Assembly (NCBI GenBank): GCA_021785515.1
Contig: JAJYEX010000007.1
Coordinates: 124,001 to 188,000 of the forward strand
Origin: Pseudomonadota bacterium
Lineage (GTDB): Bacteria > Pseudomonadota > Gammaproteobacteria > Acidiferrobacterales > UBA6901
Length of the DNA: 64,000 bases
Direction: 5' to 3'
In this document: in pieces, positions 19,833 to 27,244 of the stretch
Layout: the number at the start of each line of letters is the position of its first letter
How positions within the stretch are numbered: the stretch's first letter is position 1
Notes under the pieces: generated by a model
Seen by the model: the letters and a program-made list of their open reading frames with translations, nothing else
What the model was told of the DNA's origin: nothing
Database searches by the model: none
Program-made: the position numbers and the translations under genes

Positions 19833-20234
19833 GTGACTAGCCCAGAAACACTCGCTTATATAGTGCCGCTCCTGGTGTGGGCCCCGTTTTCGATCGTGTT
19901 ACTGGTGGGTATGTGGGCGATCAAGGGAAGAGTCCCCAGAAAGCTGTATAAGAAATATTCACGCCGACTCATTAGGCGCAGCCAACTGCCCTTTGCGTAC
20001 GCTTGGCGTGCTCAAATTGAAAGAGACGACCTTCCTCTACTTGAGAGGGCACGAAACCGGTCCACAGCTTTGGGGCTAGCCATCCTCCTTATGGGTTACT
20101 CGATGGCAATGGGATTTAATATTCAGTCAGCAGTTGCGCTCTATCGCTGTAATACAACGACAGGTGCGCCCATGGCTATTCCTCCGATTTCACAGCATCA
20201 GAATGCTGGGAATCAACGACTAACTGGTCGCTAG
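19833..20234 (+). CDS. Small two-helix membrane protein, candidate immunity protein for CT1
   Basis: A 133-residue protein I do not recognise. It starts at GTG 19833, 25 bp after the RHS tail, with AGGAGAT about 8 bp upstream. A membrane helix (about 8-28, YIVPLLVWAPFSIVLLVGMWAI) is followed by a strongly basic cytoplasmic-type loop (KLYKKYSRRLIRRSQ) and a second helix (about 74-94). Its position directly behind an RHS C-terminal module is the classical place for an immunity gene. A membrane location would fit a toxin acting on the membrane. Base composition is visibly more AT-rich than the flanking housekeeping genes. The immunity role is inference from position. Confidence 0.6.
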   Translation: MTSPETLAYIVPLLVWAPFSIVLLVGMWAIKGRVPRKLYKKYSRRLIRRSQLPFAYAWRAQIERDDLPLLERARNRSTALGLAILLMGYSMAMGFNIQSAVALYRCNTTTGAPMAIPPISQHQNAGNQRLTGR

Positions 20235-20240
20235 GGCCAT

Positions 20241-20315
20241 TACAACTGGAACCGGTATTACGATCCTTCCACGGGGAGGTATGATCAGGTAGATCCGATG
20301 AGCGTTGGGGGGCAT
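20241..20315 (+). repeat. RHS core-end duplicate, copy 2
   Basis: Second copy of the 75-bp RHS junction (encodes YNWNRYYDPSTGRYDQVDP). It begins 6 bp after the stop of the candidate immunity gene, with no start codon of its own. This is the expected structure of a displaced, silent tip module. Confidence 0.75.
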
Positions 20316-20753
20316 GCGGAAGACTACATGGCGTCACTCATCCGCATGCAGATTCCGGCGGCGTTGATCCCGATGCCGGCGTTTCCGGCATCCGCGGGGA
20401 ATTCGCTGTCCGGCGCAACGGCGCCGATGGCGCTGGTCGGTCCCGATCTCAACACGTATAGCTATGCGGCTGACAACGCGCTGCTGCACATCGATCCGAC
20501 TGGCCTCTATGTGACGATTTTCCCGGGACAAAAGAGGAAGGACGTTCCGAACGACAACCCTGTAAAACCAAGGCCTGCGTTTCCACCGCCTTCACCTGTA
20601 TGCAGTAGGCAGTGCAGCGCGGAATATTTCATTGGTGTCGCCAAATGTGCCAAATCCTGCAGCATCAAGCTGTTCGGTTACAACGGCGCAACCTGTGAGC
20701 GATCTTGGGCCACCTGGTTGACGAATTGCCAGACAAGCTGCAATGACCAATGA
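20241..20753 (+). pseudogene. Orphan RHS C-terminal module with cysteine-rich tail (CT2)
   Basis: An in-frame RHS remnant of 170 codons that opens at the core-end junction, not at a start codon; the first ATG is at 20298. It contains the junction repeat, an unusual Met/Pro/Ala-rich insert (about 20340-20440), then LNTYSYAADNALLHIDPTG, the normal end of an RHS core. After DPTG an 82-residue tail (20505-20750) contains four cysteine pairs: CSRQC, CAKSC, the cysteines around TCERSW and TNC, and CQTSC at the end. It is intact to its stop but lacks upstream core, so it is best read as a silent cassette that could be recombined onto the RHS gene. The function of the tail is unknown. Confidence 0.7.
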
Positions 20754-20787
20754 GTCCTGAAGATTCAGGTTGCGCAAAGGGAGATTC

Positions 20788-21273
20788 ATGTCCTTGAGAA
20801 AACGCATCGCCGCGCTGGTTGGGCTTTTTGGCGTGATCCTGATCGCAGTCATTGCTGGCGAGTCGCTGGGCGCTCAATACGCATTGATTCAGGAAGCGCA
20901 ACTCGAAGGCATTGTGTTGGCAATGAATGGCGCGATATTTTCCCGCTGCAAGACCCGGGGATGCGAGGGGTTTTCGCAGCAGCAGCTCGTCGCCGAGAAT
21001 GACATTGTGCTGCAGCAGCACCAGATTCTGGAACGTGCATACCGCAATCCGGCCAGTCGACTCTTTTACTACACCACGATGCCGGTGCTCACCGTGATCG
21101 CCGCGGATACCAGCGATGAGCTGAGTTCGATTCACCGAGCGCTTCGGGTCTACAAGCGCCTCGGCTGCGGCCTAAACGGGGTGATCTGCAGACAAGAAGC
21201 GGCCTCGTCGGGCAAAACTAGCCGAAAGAATCCTGGAGATGGCCTGGATCAGCTAGGCCGCAGATTGCGGTGA
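20788..21273 (+). CDS. Small membrane-anchored protein, candidate immunity protein for CT2
   Basis: A 161-residue protein I do not recognise, starting at ATG 20788 with AAAGGGAG 4 bp upstream. One N-terminal membrane helix (about residues 8-28, IAALVGLFGVILIAVIAGESL) is followed by a probable periplasmic domain rich in Gln/Glu/Ala, with CKTRGCEGF near 52-60 and a second cysteine pair (CGLNGVIC) near 131-138. It follows the orphan RHS module by 34 bp. The paired cysteines in both this protein and the CT2 tail could mean that both act in an oxidising compartment; that is speculation. An immunity role is inferred from position only. Confidence 0.5.
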   Translation: MSLRKRIAALVGLFGVILIAVIAGESLGAQYALIQEAQLEGIVLAMNGAIFSRCKTRGCEGFSQQQLVAENDIVLQQHQILERAYRNPASRLFYYTTMPVLTVIAADTSDELSSIHRALRVYKRLGCGLNGVICRQEAASSGKTSRKNPGDGLDQLGRRLR

Positions 21274-21720
21274 GATATTCCGGCACTACAGCAGGGGATC
21301 GCGTGTCCTGCAACCACCCGGTGCGATTGTATGGTTGGATCACGCGGGTTTTGCGTGACCGTCGCGCTCCGCCGTTGCCTTTGCGGCCCGTATCGATGCG
21401 CCGCAACCCGTATAGAGCCGAATAAAGCCGTATCGACGCGCGGTTTTGACGCGGCATGGCCTATGCTGCAAGCCGTATAAACCCGTATGAACGCGCGGTT
21501 CTGGCGTGGCATGGAGTATTGCGCGTATCAACGCAGGGCAAGCCGAATAAACGCGCAGCAATGCGTTTCCGCAACATCTCTTTGGGTGTGTTCAGCCTAT
21601 GGCGCAGCCGCTACTATTGTCCGACGCCAAGGCGCCTGCGAAGCCCACACCTCCGTCAATCCCCCACCCGACGCACCGGCTGGTGGCGGACAAACCCGGG
21701 ACGAACGGGGAAGTCCAGGC
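21274..21720. other. 447-bp intergenic region with CCGTAT repeats
   Basis: No convincing gene on either strand: the frames that are open here are short and simply translate the repeats. The middle contains the CCGTAT/CCGAATAAA repeat cluster annotated separately. The ends of the RHS array and the brnA gene converge on it. Confidence 0.6.
21388..21555. repeat. Clustered CCGTAT iteron-like repeats
   Basis: CCGTAT occurs at 21388, 21408, 21428, 21473 and 21483, with a GCGTAT variant at 21523, and CCGAATAAA occurs twice (about 21418 and 21543). Two longer units starting near 21427 and 21482 (55 bp apart) share about 33 bp, including ACGCGCGGTT and GGCATGG. Spacings of 20, 20, 45, 10 and 40 bp are near multiples of a helical turn for most intervals. 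The function is unknown: options are protein-binding iterons, a decayed palindromic-repeat family or a recombination remnant. Confidence 0.6.
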
Positions 21721-21957
21721 TCACCGTCCCGCTTCGATCAGCTCGATGTCCTTCTTGAGCAGCTCGTTAACCAGTTCGTTGAGCGGCACGCCCTTGGCCT
21801 GGGCCCGCTCGGTCAGGTACTCGCGCACCTTGGTGTCGAGGTACACCGGCAGGTTGAACGTGGCGCCGGAATGGTAGAACTTGCCGCGCACACCCCCTGA
21901 GAAATCGATCTCGCTCGGCATGTCGTCCTCGTTGGATGGATTGCTCGTTGCATTCAT
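21721..21957 (-). CDS. brnA: BrnA-type antitoxin (ribbon-helix-helix)
   Basis: A 78-residue antitoxin of the kind encoded behind BrnT toxins. It has the family start SEIDFSGGVRGKFY and the C-terminal RHH-like segment FNLPVYLDTKVREYLTERA, followed by GVPLNELVNELLKKDIELIE. The start at 21957 fits the tight spacing (8 bp after the toxin stop), although the internal Met at residue 13 (MPSEIDF) is an alternative. BrnA binds BrnT and usually represses the operon; here a third gene, the XRE regulator, may share that role. Confidence 0.8.
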   Translation of the reverse strand: MNATSNPSNEDDMPSEIDFSGGVRGKFYHSGATFNLPVYLDTKVREYLTERAQAKGVPLNELVNELLKKDIELIEAGR

Positions 21958-21965
21958 GGTGTCAC

Positions 21966-22277
21966 CTATCGAGGCTCTTCCTCGTAAAAACGTTGTTCAC
22001 GTTTAGTCGCTTCCCGCGCCGAGATGAGGCGCACCCGGGCGCTGTTGGAGCCGGTGGTTTGATAGGTATGCGCCACGGCCAGCAGCTTGCCGCCGGCATC
22101 AAGACCGGGCGTAAACCAGCGCTCCTCGGACTCGCTGTGGGCCCTATCAAACACCGTGAGCGCAAGCCGATCCCGGAACACCGTCACCGCCTGCTCGAAC
22201 GTGACCCCGTGCTTGGCGGCGTTGGTCTCGGCCTTCCCCACGTCCCACTCAAAATCATAGTCGAACTCGCTGCTCAC
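21966..22277 (-). CDS. brnT: BrnT-family ribonuclease toxin
   Basis: A 103-residue toxin with the BrnT pattern: FEWDVGKAETNAAKHGVTFE (the conserved W-D..K...N..KHG), DRAHSESEERWFTPG, LLAVAHTY and RLISAREATKREQRFYEE. BrnT toxins are RelE-fold ribonucleases that block translation when freed from BrnA. The active-site residues common in the family (Arg in RLISARxA, Glu/Arg in KREQRFYE) are visible. It lies 8 bp after the XRE gene and 8 bp before brnA, so the three form one operon. Confidence 0.88.
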   Translation of the reverse strand: MSSEFDYDFEWDVGKAETNAAKHGVTFEQAVTVFRDRLALTVFDRAHSESEERWFTPGLDAGGKLLAVAHTYQTTGSNSARVRLISAREATKREQRFYEEEPR

Positions 22278-22285
22278 GTGGCGGG

Positions 22286-22663
22286 TTATCCGGTAGCGGC
22301 CTTCTTCTTCAGCTTGCCGCGCTCGATGAAGGCATCGAGCACCTGCAACACCTGGCGCTTCTCGGCCGGCTCCAGCTGCTCGATCTGCTGAAGCCGGCGC
22401 AGCAGCCGGTTATCCGGTTCGCGCGGCTTCTTCTTGAGGGGCTCCAGTCCCAGCAGCTCATCCGCGCTCACCTTGAGCACGCGCGCCAGGTCCGGTAGCA
22501 GCGCCGACGGCGGCGGCTCCGGCTGGGTCTCGTAGTACGAGATCATCCGCTGGGTGGTGTTCACGGCCTCGGCCAGTTCCACCTGGGTGTAGCCAGCACG
22601 CTTGCGCAGTTCGGCCAGGCGCGCGCCGACGCCGGTGAGTCGTTCCACGGTTTGCTTGGGCAT
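22286..22663 (-). CDS. XRE-family transcriptional regulator
   Basis: A 125-residue Cro/C1-type regulator. The helix-turn-helix spans about residues 12-65 (RLAELRKRAGYTQVELAEAV, then TTQRMISYYE) and is followed by a short Leu/Lys-rich C-terminal helix with LLRRLQQIEQLEPAEKRQVL, which is often seen in such regulators. The start at 22663 was chosen because an upstream extension would run over the probable promoter. It is the first gene of the XRE-brnT-brnA operon. A perfect 7-bp inverted repeat about 80 bp upstream is a likely operator. Confidence 0.85.
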   Translation of the reverse strand: MPKQTVERLTGVGARLAELRKRAGYTQVELAEAVNTTQRMISYYETQPEPPPSALLPDLARVLKVSADELLGLEPLKKKPREPDNRLLRRLQQIEQLEPAEKRQVLQVLDAFIERGKLKKKAATG

Positions 22664-23053
22664 GGACGGACTTCCTGACAAGGGAGAACGTCCGCCATTG
22701 TAAGGCCGGGTCCTGGGCATCCGCGTGAAATCGGTTGACGTCATATACGTATAATGTATATGCTCCCGTCCGGTAAAACAATGCACAACAATTTCAACGA
22801 GTTGAATGTGTGTTATGCGGGGTAGGATATCACGCGCGCGCTCACCCATACTGTTGATGCAGGGGCATGGGGAAATCCTTGCGACAATCCTGCGACACGG
22901 CGCAACAATAATTCGGACTACAATGGACGTAGGCAGACGATTAATCGTTTATAAAACGTACATTTACGAACGCGACGTTCTATCATTATTTTGCTCGTTA
23001 GCCGGTAAACGGCGCAATCCTGGTGCCCGCGGGTGCGGCACAAATCCCTGTTT
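22664..23053. other. 390-bp intergenic region between XRE gene and membrane-protein gene
   Basis: Apart from the promoter/operator at 22742-22781, no gene is supported. The stretch 22900-23000 is more AT-rich than the surrounding DNA but shows no ORF with a credible ribosome binding site. Confidence 0.5.
22742..22781 (-). promoter_or_regulatory. Promoter and palindromic operator of the XRE-brnT-brnA operon
   Basis: On the plus strand CATATAC (22742-22748), a 7-bp spacer and GTATATG (22756-22762) form a perfect inverted repeat. On the minus strand a -35-like TTGTTT (22776-22781) and a -10-like TACATT (22753-22758) are 17 bp apart, so the -10 element lies inside the palindrome. That is the arrangement expected for autorepression. 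The promoter elements are imperfect; the palindrome is clear. Confidence 0.5.
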
Positions 23054-23737
23054 CTAGCTGCTTTCGTGGTGTTGAAGAATGCGGTGTCGGGCCAGCTGGT
23101 ACCCGTTTTCATCGATGACGGCCGCGTCCTTCAGCCTGCGATGCTCGCGTAACTCCTCGGCCAGGCGATCAGAGCGGTCATCGGTGCGAAACTGCGTTTT
23201 GGCTTTTTGAATACGCTGGACGACGTCCTGTACAAACGACCGGAATTTCCGGTTCCGGCGCCCCTTGTGCAGCAGCTCGAAAAACAGCGTGCCTCCGTGT
23301 TCGCTATAAAACAGCAGCCTGTCGGAACATCGATACAGGCCGATGAGGCCAGCGACCAAGGCAAAGGTGCCCGTCAGAATTGTCGCTGAAAACCAGGTAT
23401 TGAAGGCCAGCGACCCAATGTCGCGATCCAGGTATATGGCCAGCAGCACCGTAACAATGGCAGCGATAGCCGCCACACCCAGAACCCGCCACGCGATGAT
23501 AATGCGCCTTACCGGTTGTGGGGACAGAAACGCGAGGTCCATTGTGTACTGTTGAAGTTTACCGTGGACCCGCCGGATTCGTACCTCGAGATAGTGGCCA
23601 TTGAAAATCTCGTAGGTTGTGCGGCAACCCTTGGAACGATTGATTTGGCGGTATATGCGCTCGGTCTTGTGTGGCTCGGCTTCGGGCTGCTCATTGCTGG
23701 CGAGTACGATGTGTTCTATCGCATCCTTGTTGGCCAT
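23054..23737 (-). CDS. Hypothetical membrane protein with two transmembrane helices
   Basis: A 227-residue protein I cannot place. Residues 1-80 are polar and basic (RIYRQINRSKGCRTTYEIFN, RIRRVHGKLQQYTMDLAF). Two membrane helices follow (about 82-103 and 115-138), then a cytoplasmic-type basic tail with FYSEHGGTLFFELLHKGRRN and a helical segment (FRSFVQDVVQRIQKAKTQF). The architecture of a soluble domain, helix pair and soluble domain resembles small membrane proteins scattered through accessory regions of gammaproteobacteria. It lies upstream of the XRE-brnT-brnA operon but 390 bp away, so it is probably transcribed separately. Confidence 0.65.
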   Translation of the reverse strand: MANKDAIEHIVLASNEQPEAEPHKTERIYRQINRSKGCRTTYEIFNGHYLEVRIRRVHGKLQQYTMDLAFLSPQPVRRIIIAWRVLGVAAIAAIVTVLLAIYLDRDIGSLAFNTWFSATILTGTFALVAGLIGLYRCSDRLLFYSEHGGTLFFELLHKGRRNRKFRSFVQDVVQRIQKAKTQFRTDDRSDRLAEELREHRRLKDAAVIDENGYQLARHRILQHHESS

Positions 23738-24201
23738 ATTCTGTCTTTCGGCAGCTCGATCGCGGAAAACGCTTTGCCCGGACGGTAAGTAACGTCAGAT
23801 CATGCTGAGTTTAGTATAGAAAGGCGCTTTTCGCCGGGAGCTCAAATTTTTTGCATGATTGGCTGGTGGGAACACCTGTTTTCCAGCGGGTATGCCACTG
23901 AATATATATGGAATGTCGTCGGCGCGGTGACTCCGGGGTTGCCGACAGCAAGCCGCCTGATGCAACTGCTGCGAAAACTGGGATAGCTTTGGTCGGATTA
24001 GGCGGAGCCCGTGGCCGGGTAAGGCCAAGACATGCCACCCTGGCGGGCCCGTGTGTTAGCGCGCCGGACATGCCATGACTCCACTGGCCCGTGGTTTATG
24101 GGTCGGGTGAATACCGACGTAACCGGTTGTAAGTATGAAAAAATCCCTCGCAAAACCAGTCATCAGCGGCCATTCAGTGAGCAATTGGGAGACAAGTCAA
24201 C
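23738..24201. other. Intergenic region, no gene seen
   Basis: The DNA between the two membrane-protein genes has only short frames with atypical composition on both strands. It probably holds the promoter of the gene ending at 23054. The adjoining 24202-24456 may hold a decayed ORF and is listed separately. Confidence 0.45.
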
Positions 24202-24456
24202 AGTCGCAACGAGACAAAGGAATTGCTGACAAACATGGTAGCCGCCAGTGGCGATCAGCTGACTGAGGACGCCATGGTGAAGGCCGGGCAAGCACTGCAC
24301 AGCAATTAGCAGTCTGACGAGGATACCGCGGTGCTCGACGATGGAGAGCACATGCGGATGCCTTACAGCGATGGCCGGCAAACTGAATTTATGTTTGAAT
24401 TCAAAGATCATCCCTGCTGGCGCGGACGTCAAGGATTTCCTGACGCCGCGATTTAA
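24202..24456 (+). pseudogene. Possible nonsense-interrupted small ORF
   Basis: One plus-strand frame reads continuously as protein-like sequence except for a single TAG at 24307-24309. The part before it contains MVAASGDQLTEDAMVKAGQ (ATG at 24235) and the part after contains SDEDTAVLDDGEHMRMPYSD and FMFEFKDHP, ending at TAA 24454-24456. Its acidic, hydrophilic composition looks more coding-like than the alternatives. I do not recognise the family. It overlaps the end of the C13-peptidase gene by 4 bp. It may simply be chance. Confidence 0.3.
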
Positions 24457-27221
24457 CGCAAAGCGGTTCCTGGTACGCTTGTAGCAGCGTGGCCAGCAAT
24501 GAGCGCCTTGCCATAACGCAGACCGTTTACACCGAATCCGGCCGCGATGTGCTGGGTGGATCGTGGGATGGCGTTCAGGCGATGGTCTATCCGCGCAAGC
24601 TTCAGGCGAATCGCGTTGCCTTCGGCAATTTGCGGATGGGAATGCCCGTCCCCTAGAAGTTTTTCACGTGCGCGGATTATGGGCAATGCCTGTTCAAAGG
24701 CCTGCCTGAACGAATAGGTCCGGCGTAGCTCCTGATCGAAGAGGGCCCTGCCGAAATAGGTAAATTTTCCGTGGGCACTGCATCCGAAAGAGGTGTGCGT
24801 CGCATCCGCTGCAGTCATCACCAACGTCGTCGGCCCCCGAAGGGGGGCGATGAAGCCCCCGGAATAGCAGGCCGAAACGATGATCACCCGCCATTTTATT
24901 CCCGACCCATCGAGCAGGTGTCTGAGCAAATAAGGATTGATCTCCTCAAGCCGCAACGGCCAGAAGTCGGAGGCGAGGTGAAAAGATGGGGATCCGTGCG
25001 AAGTAAGATACAGCACGAGCACGTCCTTGCTCCGGTTCATCACCGCCCCGATATGGCGCAGCGCCGACCCCAGATTGGTTGCGGTGGCAAGCGGATAGCG
25101 ACCCAAGGTCTTGCGGTTGTTGATAAGCAGCAGCGAGCGGCCTCGTGTGCCAAAGCGATGGTCCATCAACTGCCTGATTGCCTCCACCTCGTTCATGAAT
25201 ACGTCCTGATCGGCATCCGGCGCAAATCCTACGAAATAGAAATTGGCGTGTTTTCCCTGATGGGGACGTATCGCCCCGATCTCCTGGCGCGCGAGCCGCG
25301 GCTCCAAATACAGAAACTTTTCTGCAACCGGGGATTTGCCCGCGGGTGCGGAGGCAACGGACTCCTCGTACCAGAAGGAAGGCGCGGGAAAGCGATAGTT
25401 GTAGATGGAGAGCGCGATGAGAGGCAGCAAGACGACCGCGACACGCCCAAGACGCATCCCCGGCAAGCGGCGCACAAACACGGCCGCAACCAGAAAGTAC
25501 CAGGCGTTCGCACCCAAATAAAACGCGCCCCAGGTCGAATACGTTAGGCGCAAAAGCAAGTGCGGTGCGACGTGAAAGATTACAGCCTGAATCAGGTACC
25601 AGGGAAGTTCCATGGCAGCAAGGGCGACGGGAACCAATAGAATGTGCGCTTGCCGCGTGGTAATCCGGGCGGCAAGCCAGCCGCTCAGCAGGCTGATCAA
25701 CGCTGCCGTAGCGCTTGCACGAAAAGTCGGCCAATAAAATGCCGCCGCGCCGCTGTAGAACGTCCGCTCCAGAGCAATAACGACGCCGAGGTACACCACA
25801 ATCAAGGCGATCCATTGCCCCGGAGAGATCACCCAGGAGTCGGGCTCGACGTTTGCAAACACCGTAACCCGTGCGCCGTTTCTAAGGTTGCGGAGCACGC
25901 CGCTCGCAAGCGATTTCCACTGCCGCTCCCCTTGCTTGCCCGTCGCCGGTGCACAGTTTTCGCCCCGGTGTCTCATCACCGTACGTGCGATCAGGCCACC
26001 AACGAACGCCACGCCCGCGAAGAACAGCAGCTGTTCGGCAACAGTAACCCGATCCCAGGAGAGGGGATTAGCCAGCCGGGGCAGGGGTTGATCCAGCACG
26101 TGCGCATCGACCCGCCATCCCACTTGTTCCAGGACATTAAAGATTACTGAGCACAACAGCCCCGCGAGCGTCCCCTGCGCGAGTGTCCCGCCGCCGCGCC
26201 GGACTACCCGCCATCCGGCATGACCGACCACGGCGATCGTCACAGTGTCGAAAATCGACAGAAACAGCGTGTGCGGCGCAAGGAAAAACCGGTCCGGATA
26301 GACCAAACGCTCCACGATCCAGGCGACGGAGATGAGAACGAATGACGGTCCGAGGGTATTCCGGTTCAAGGCGTGCACCCGGAAAGACGACACTGCCGGG
26401 CCGGCGGTCGGCGTCGATCCTTGGCTGTTTCCCCCTACACCTGACGGCAACCGGTCACCGGCCAGATCGCCCGACGATGCAAGCAGAGCGCCTCCCATCC
26501 ATAAATAGAACGCCACCATGCACCCCAGCACGACAGGGACAAGGATCACGGCCAGGATCACGGCCGCGATACCCTCGCCGATCATCAGCATCCTGATGAT
26601 CGGAAGCATGACGAGCCCGACAGAGACCGCAGCAATGACGGGTACGCACAGTCCCGCAACGGGAATCGCAAACCATTGCCGCTTCCCTTTCCGGAAGATC
26701 CGCGCGGTCATGCGTAATGCATCCACAGGACCGACATCGTAGCGTGCGATAAGGGCGTACGCGTAGCTCACGAGCATTCCGGCAAGCTCTTCCAGGGCAA
26801 TTGCCCAATACATCCAAGGCGGTGGAGGGTGCCGGATTACCGCGAACGACCACGTAGACACCAGCGTGAGCGGAAAAGTGAAAAGCGCCCAGATCACAGG
26901 CAACGTCCACCGCGAAGACTTTCGAAATCCCCAGGACAGGAACTGAGCCCGCACGGCCCCCCCGTTCAGGCTCTCCCAGAAACTGCGATAGACCCCGATA
27001 GAAAATGTCCCGACGATCGCGTGTGCCAACCAGGCGGTCACGCCTGCCAGCGCCCATAGCCGGTGTTTGACGGCAAGAATATCCGGGATACCGCTGGCCA
27101 CCACCATGACTGTCAGGGCGAACAGCGCCCCGGCGTACTGCCAGAATCGCGTTTGTACCAGCGCGACTCCGGCGGAAAAGCTCTCGCGTAGCGTCCGTGC
27201 GGTAATTTGCCCATCTGCCAT
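24453..27221 (-). CDS. Polytopic membrane protein with C-terminal C13 (legumain-like) peptidase domain
   Basis: A 922-residue protein built of three membrane blocks and a protease. Residues about 25-250 hold six or so helices, about 290-415 a second group, and about 470-610 a third with the loop RTFYSGAAAFYWPTFRASA seen in Yip1-like domains of bacterial C13 proteins. The soluble C-terminal domain (about 630-885) has the caspase-fold dyad: His742 in YLTSHGSPS and Cys785 in IIVSACYSGGF, each after a hydrophobic strand, plus TAADATHTSFGCS. A good AGGGAGA lies about 7 bp upstream of the ATG at 27221. C13 enzymes cleave or transamidate after Asn/Asp; substrate and role here are unknown. The small upstream ORF is probably in the same operon. 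Confidence 0.85.
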   Translation of the reverse strand: MADGQITARTLRESFSAGVALVQTRFWQYAGALFALTVMVVASGIPDILAVKHRLWALAGVTAWLAHAIVGTFSIGVYRSFWESLNGGAVRAQFLSWGFRKSSRWTLPVIWALFTFPLTLVSTWSFAVIRHPPPPWMYWAIALEELAGMLVSYAYALIARYDVGPVDALRMTARIFRKGKRQWFAIPVAGLCVPVIAAVSVGLVMLPIIRMLMIGEGIAAVILAVILVPVVLGCMVAFYLWMGGALLASSGDLAGDRLPSGVGGNSQGSTPTAGPAVSSFRVHALNRNTLGPSFVLISVAWIVERLVYPDRFFLAPHTLFLSIFDTVTIAVVGHAGWRVVRRGGGTLAQGTLAGLLCSVIFNVLEQVGWRVDAHVLDQPLPRLANPLSWDRVTVAEQLLFFAGVAFVGGLIARTVMRHRGENCAPATGKQGERQWKSLASGVLRNLRNGARVTVFANVEPDSWVISPGQWIALIVVYLGVVIALERTFYSGAAAFYWPTFRASATAALISLLSGWLAARITTRQAHILLVPVALAAMELPWYLIQAVIFHVAPHLLLRLTYSTWGAFYLGANAWYFLVAAVFVRRLPGMRLGRVAVVLLPLIALSIYNYRFPAPSFWYEESVASAPAGKSPVAEKFLYLEPRLARQEIGAIRPHQGKHANFYFVGFAPDADQDVFMNEVEAIRQLMDHRFGTRGRSLLLINNRKTLGRYPLATATNLGSALRHIGAVMNRSKDVLVLYLTSHGSPSFHLASDFWPLRLEEINPYLLRHLLDGSGIKWRVIIVSACYSGGFIAPLRGPTTLVMTAADATHTSFGCSAHGKFTYFGRALFDQELRRTYSFRQAFEQALPIIRAREKLLGDGHSHPQIAEGNAIRLKLARIDHRLNAIPRSTQHIAAGFGVNGLRYGKALIAGHAATSVPGTALR

Positions 27222-27244
27222 GGCATCTCCCTTATTGTGCTTTT

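Noticed and set aside
21388-21555. CRISPR array
   Set aside because: Repeat units are short and degenerate and the spacings are irregular (10-45 bp), with no cas genes nearby.
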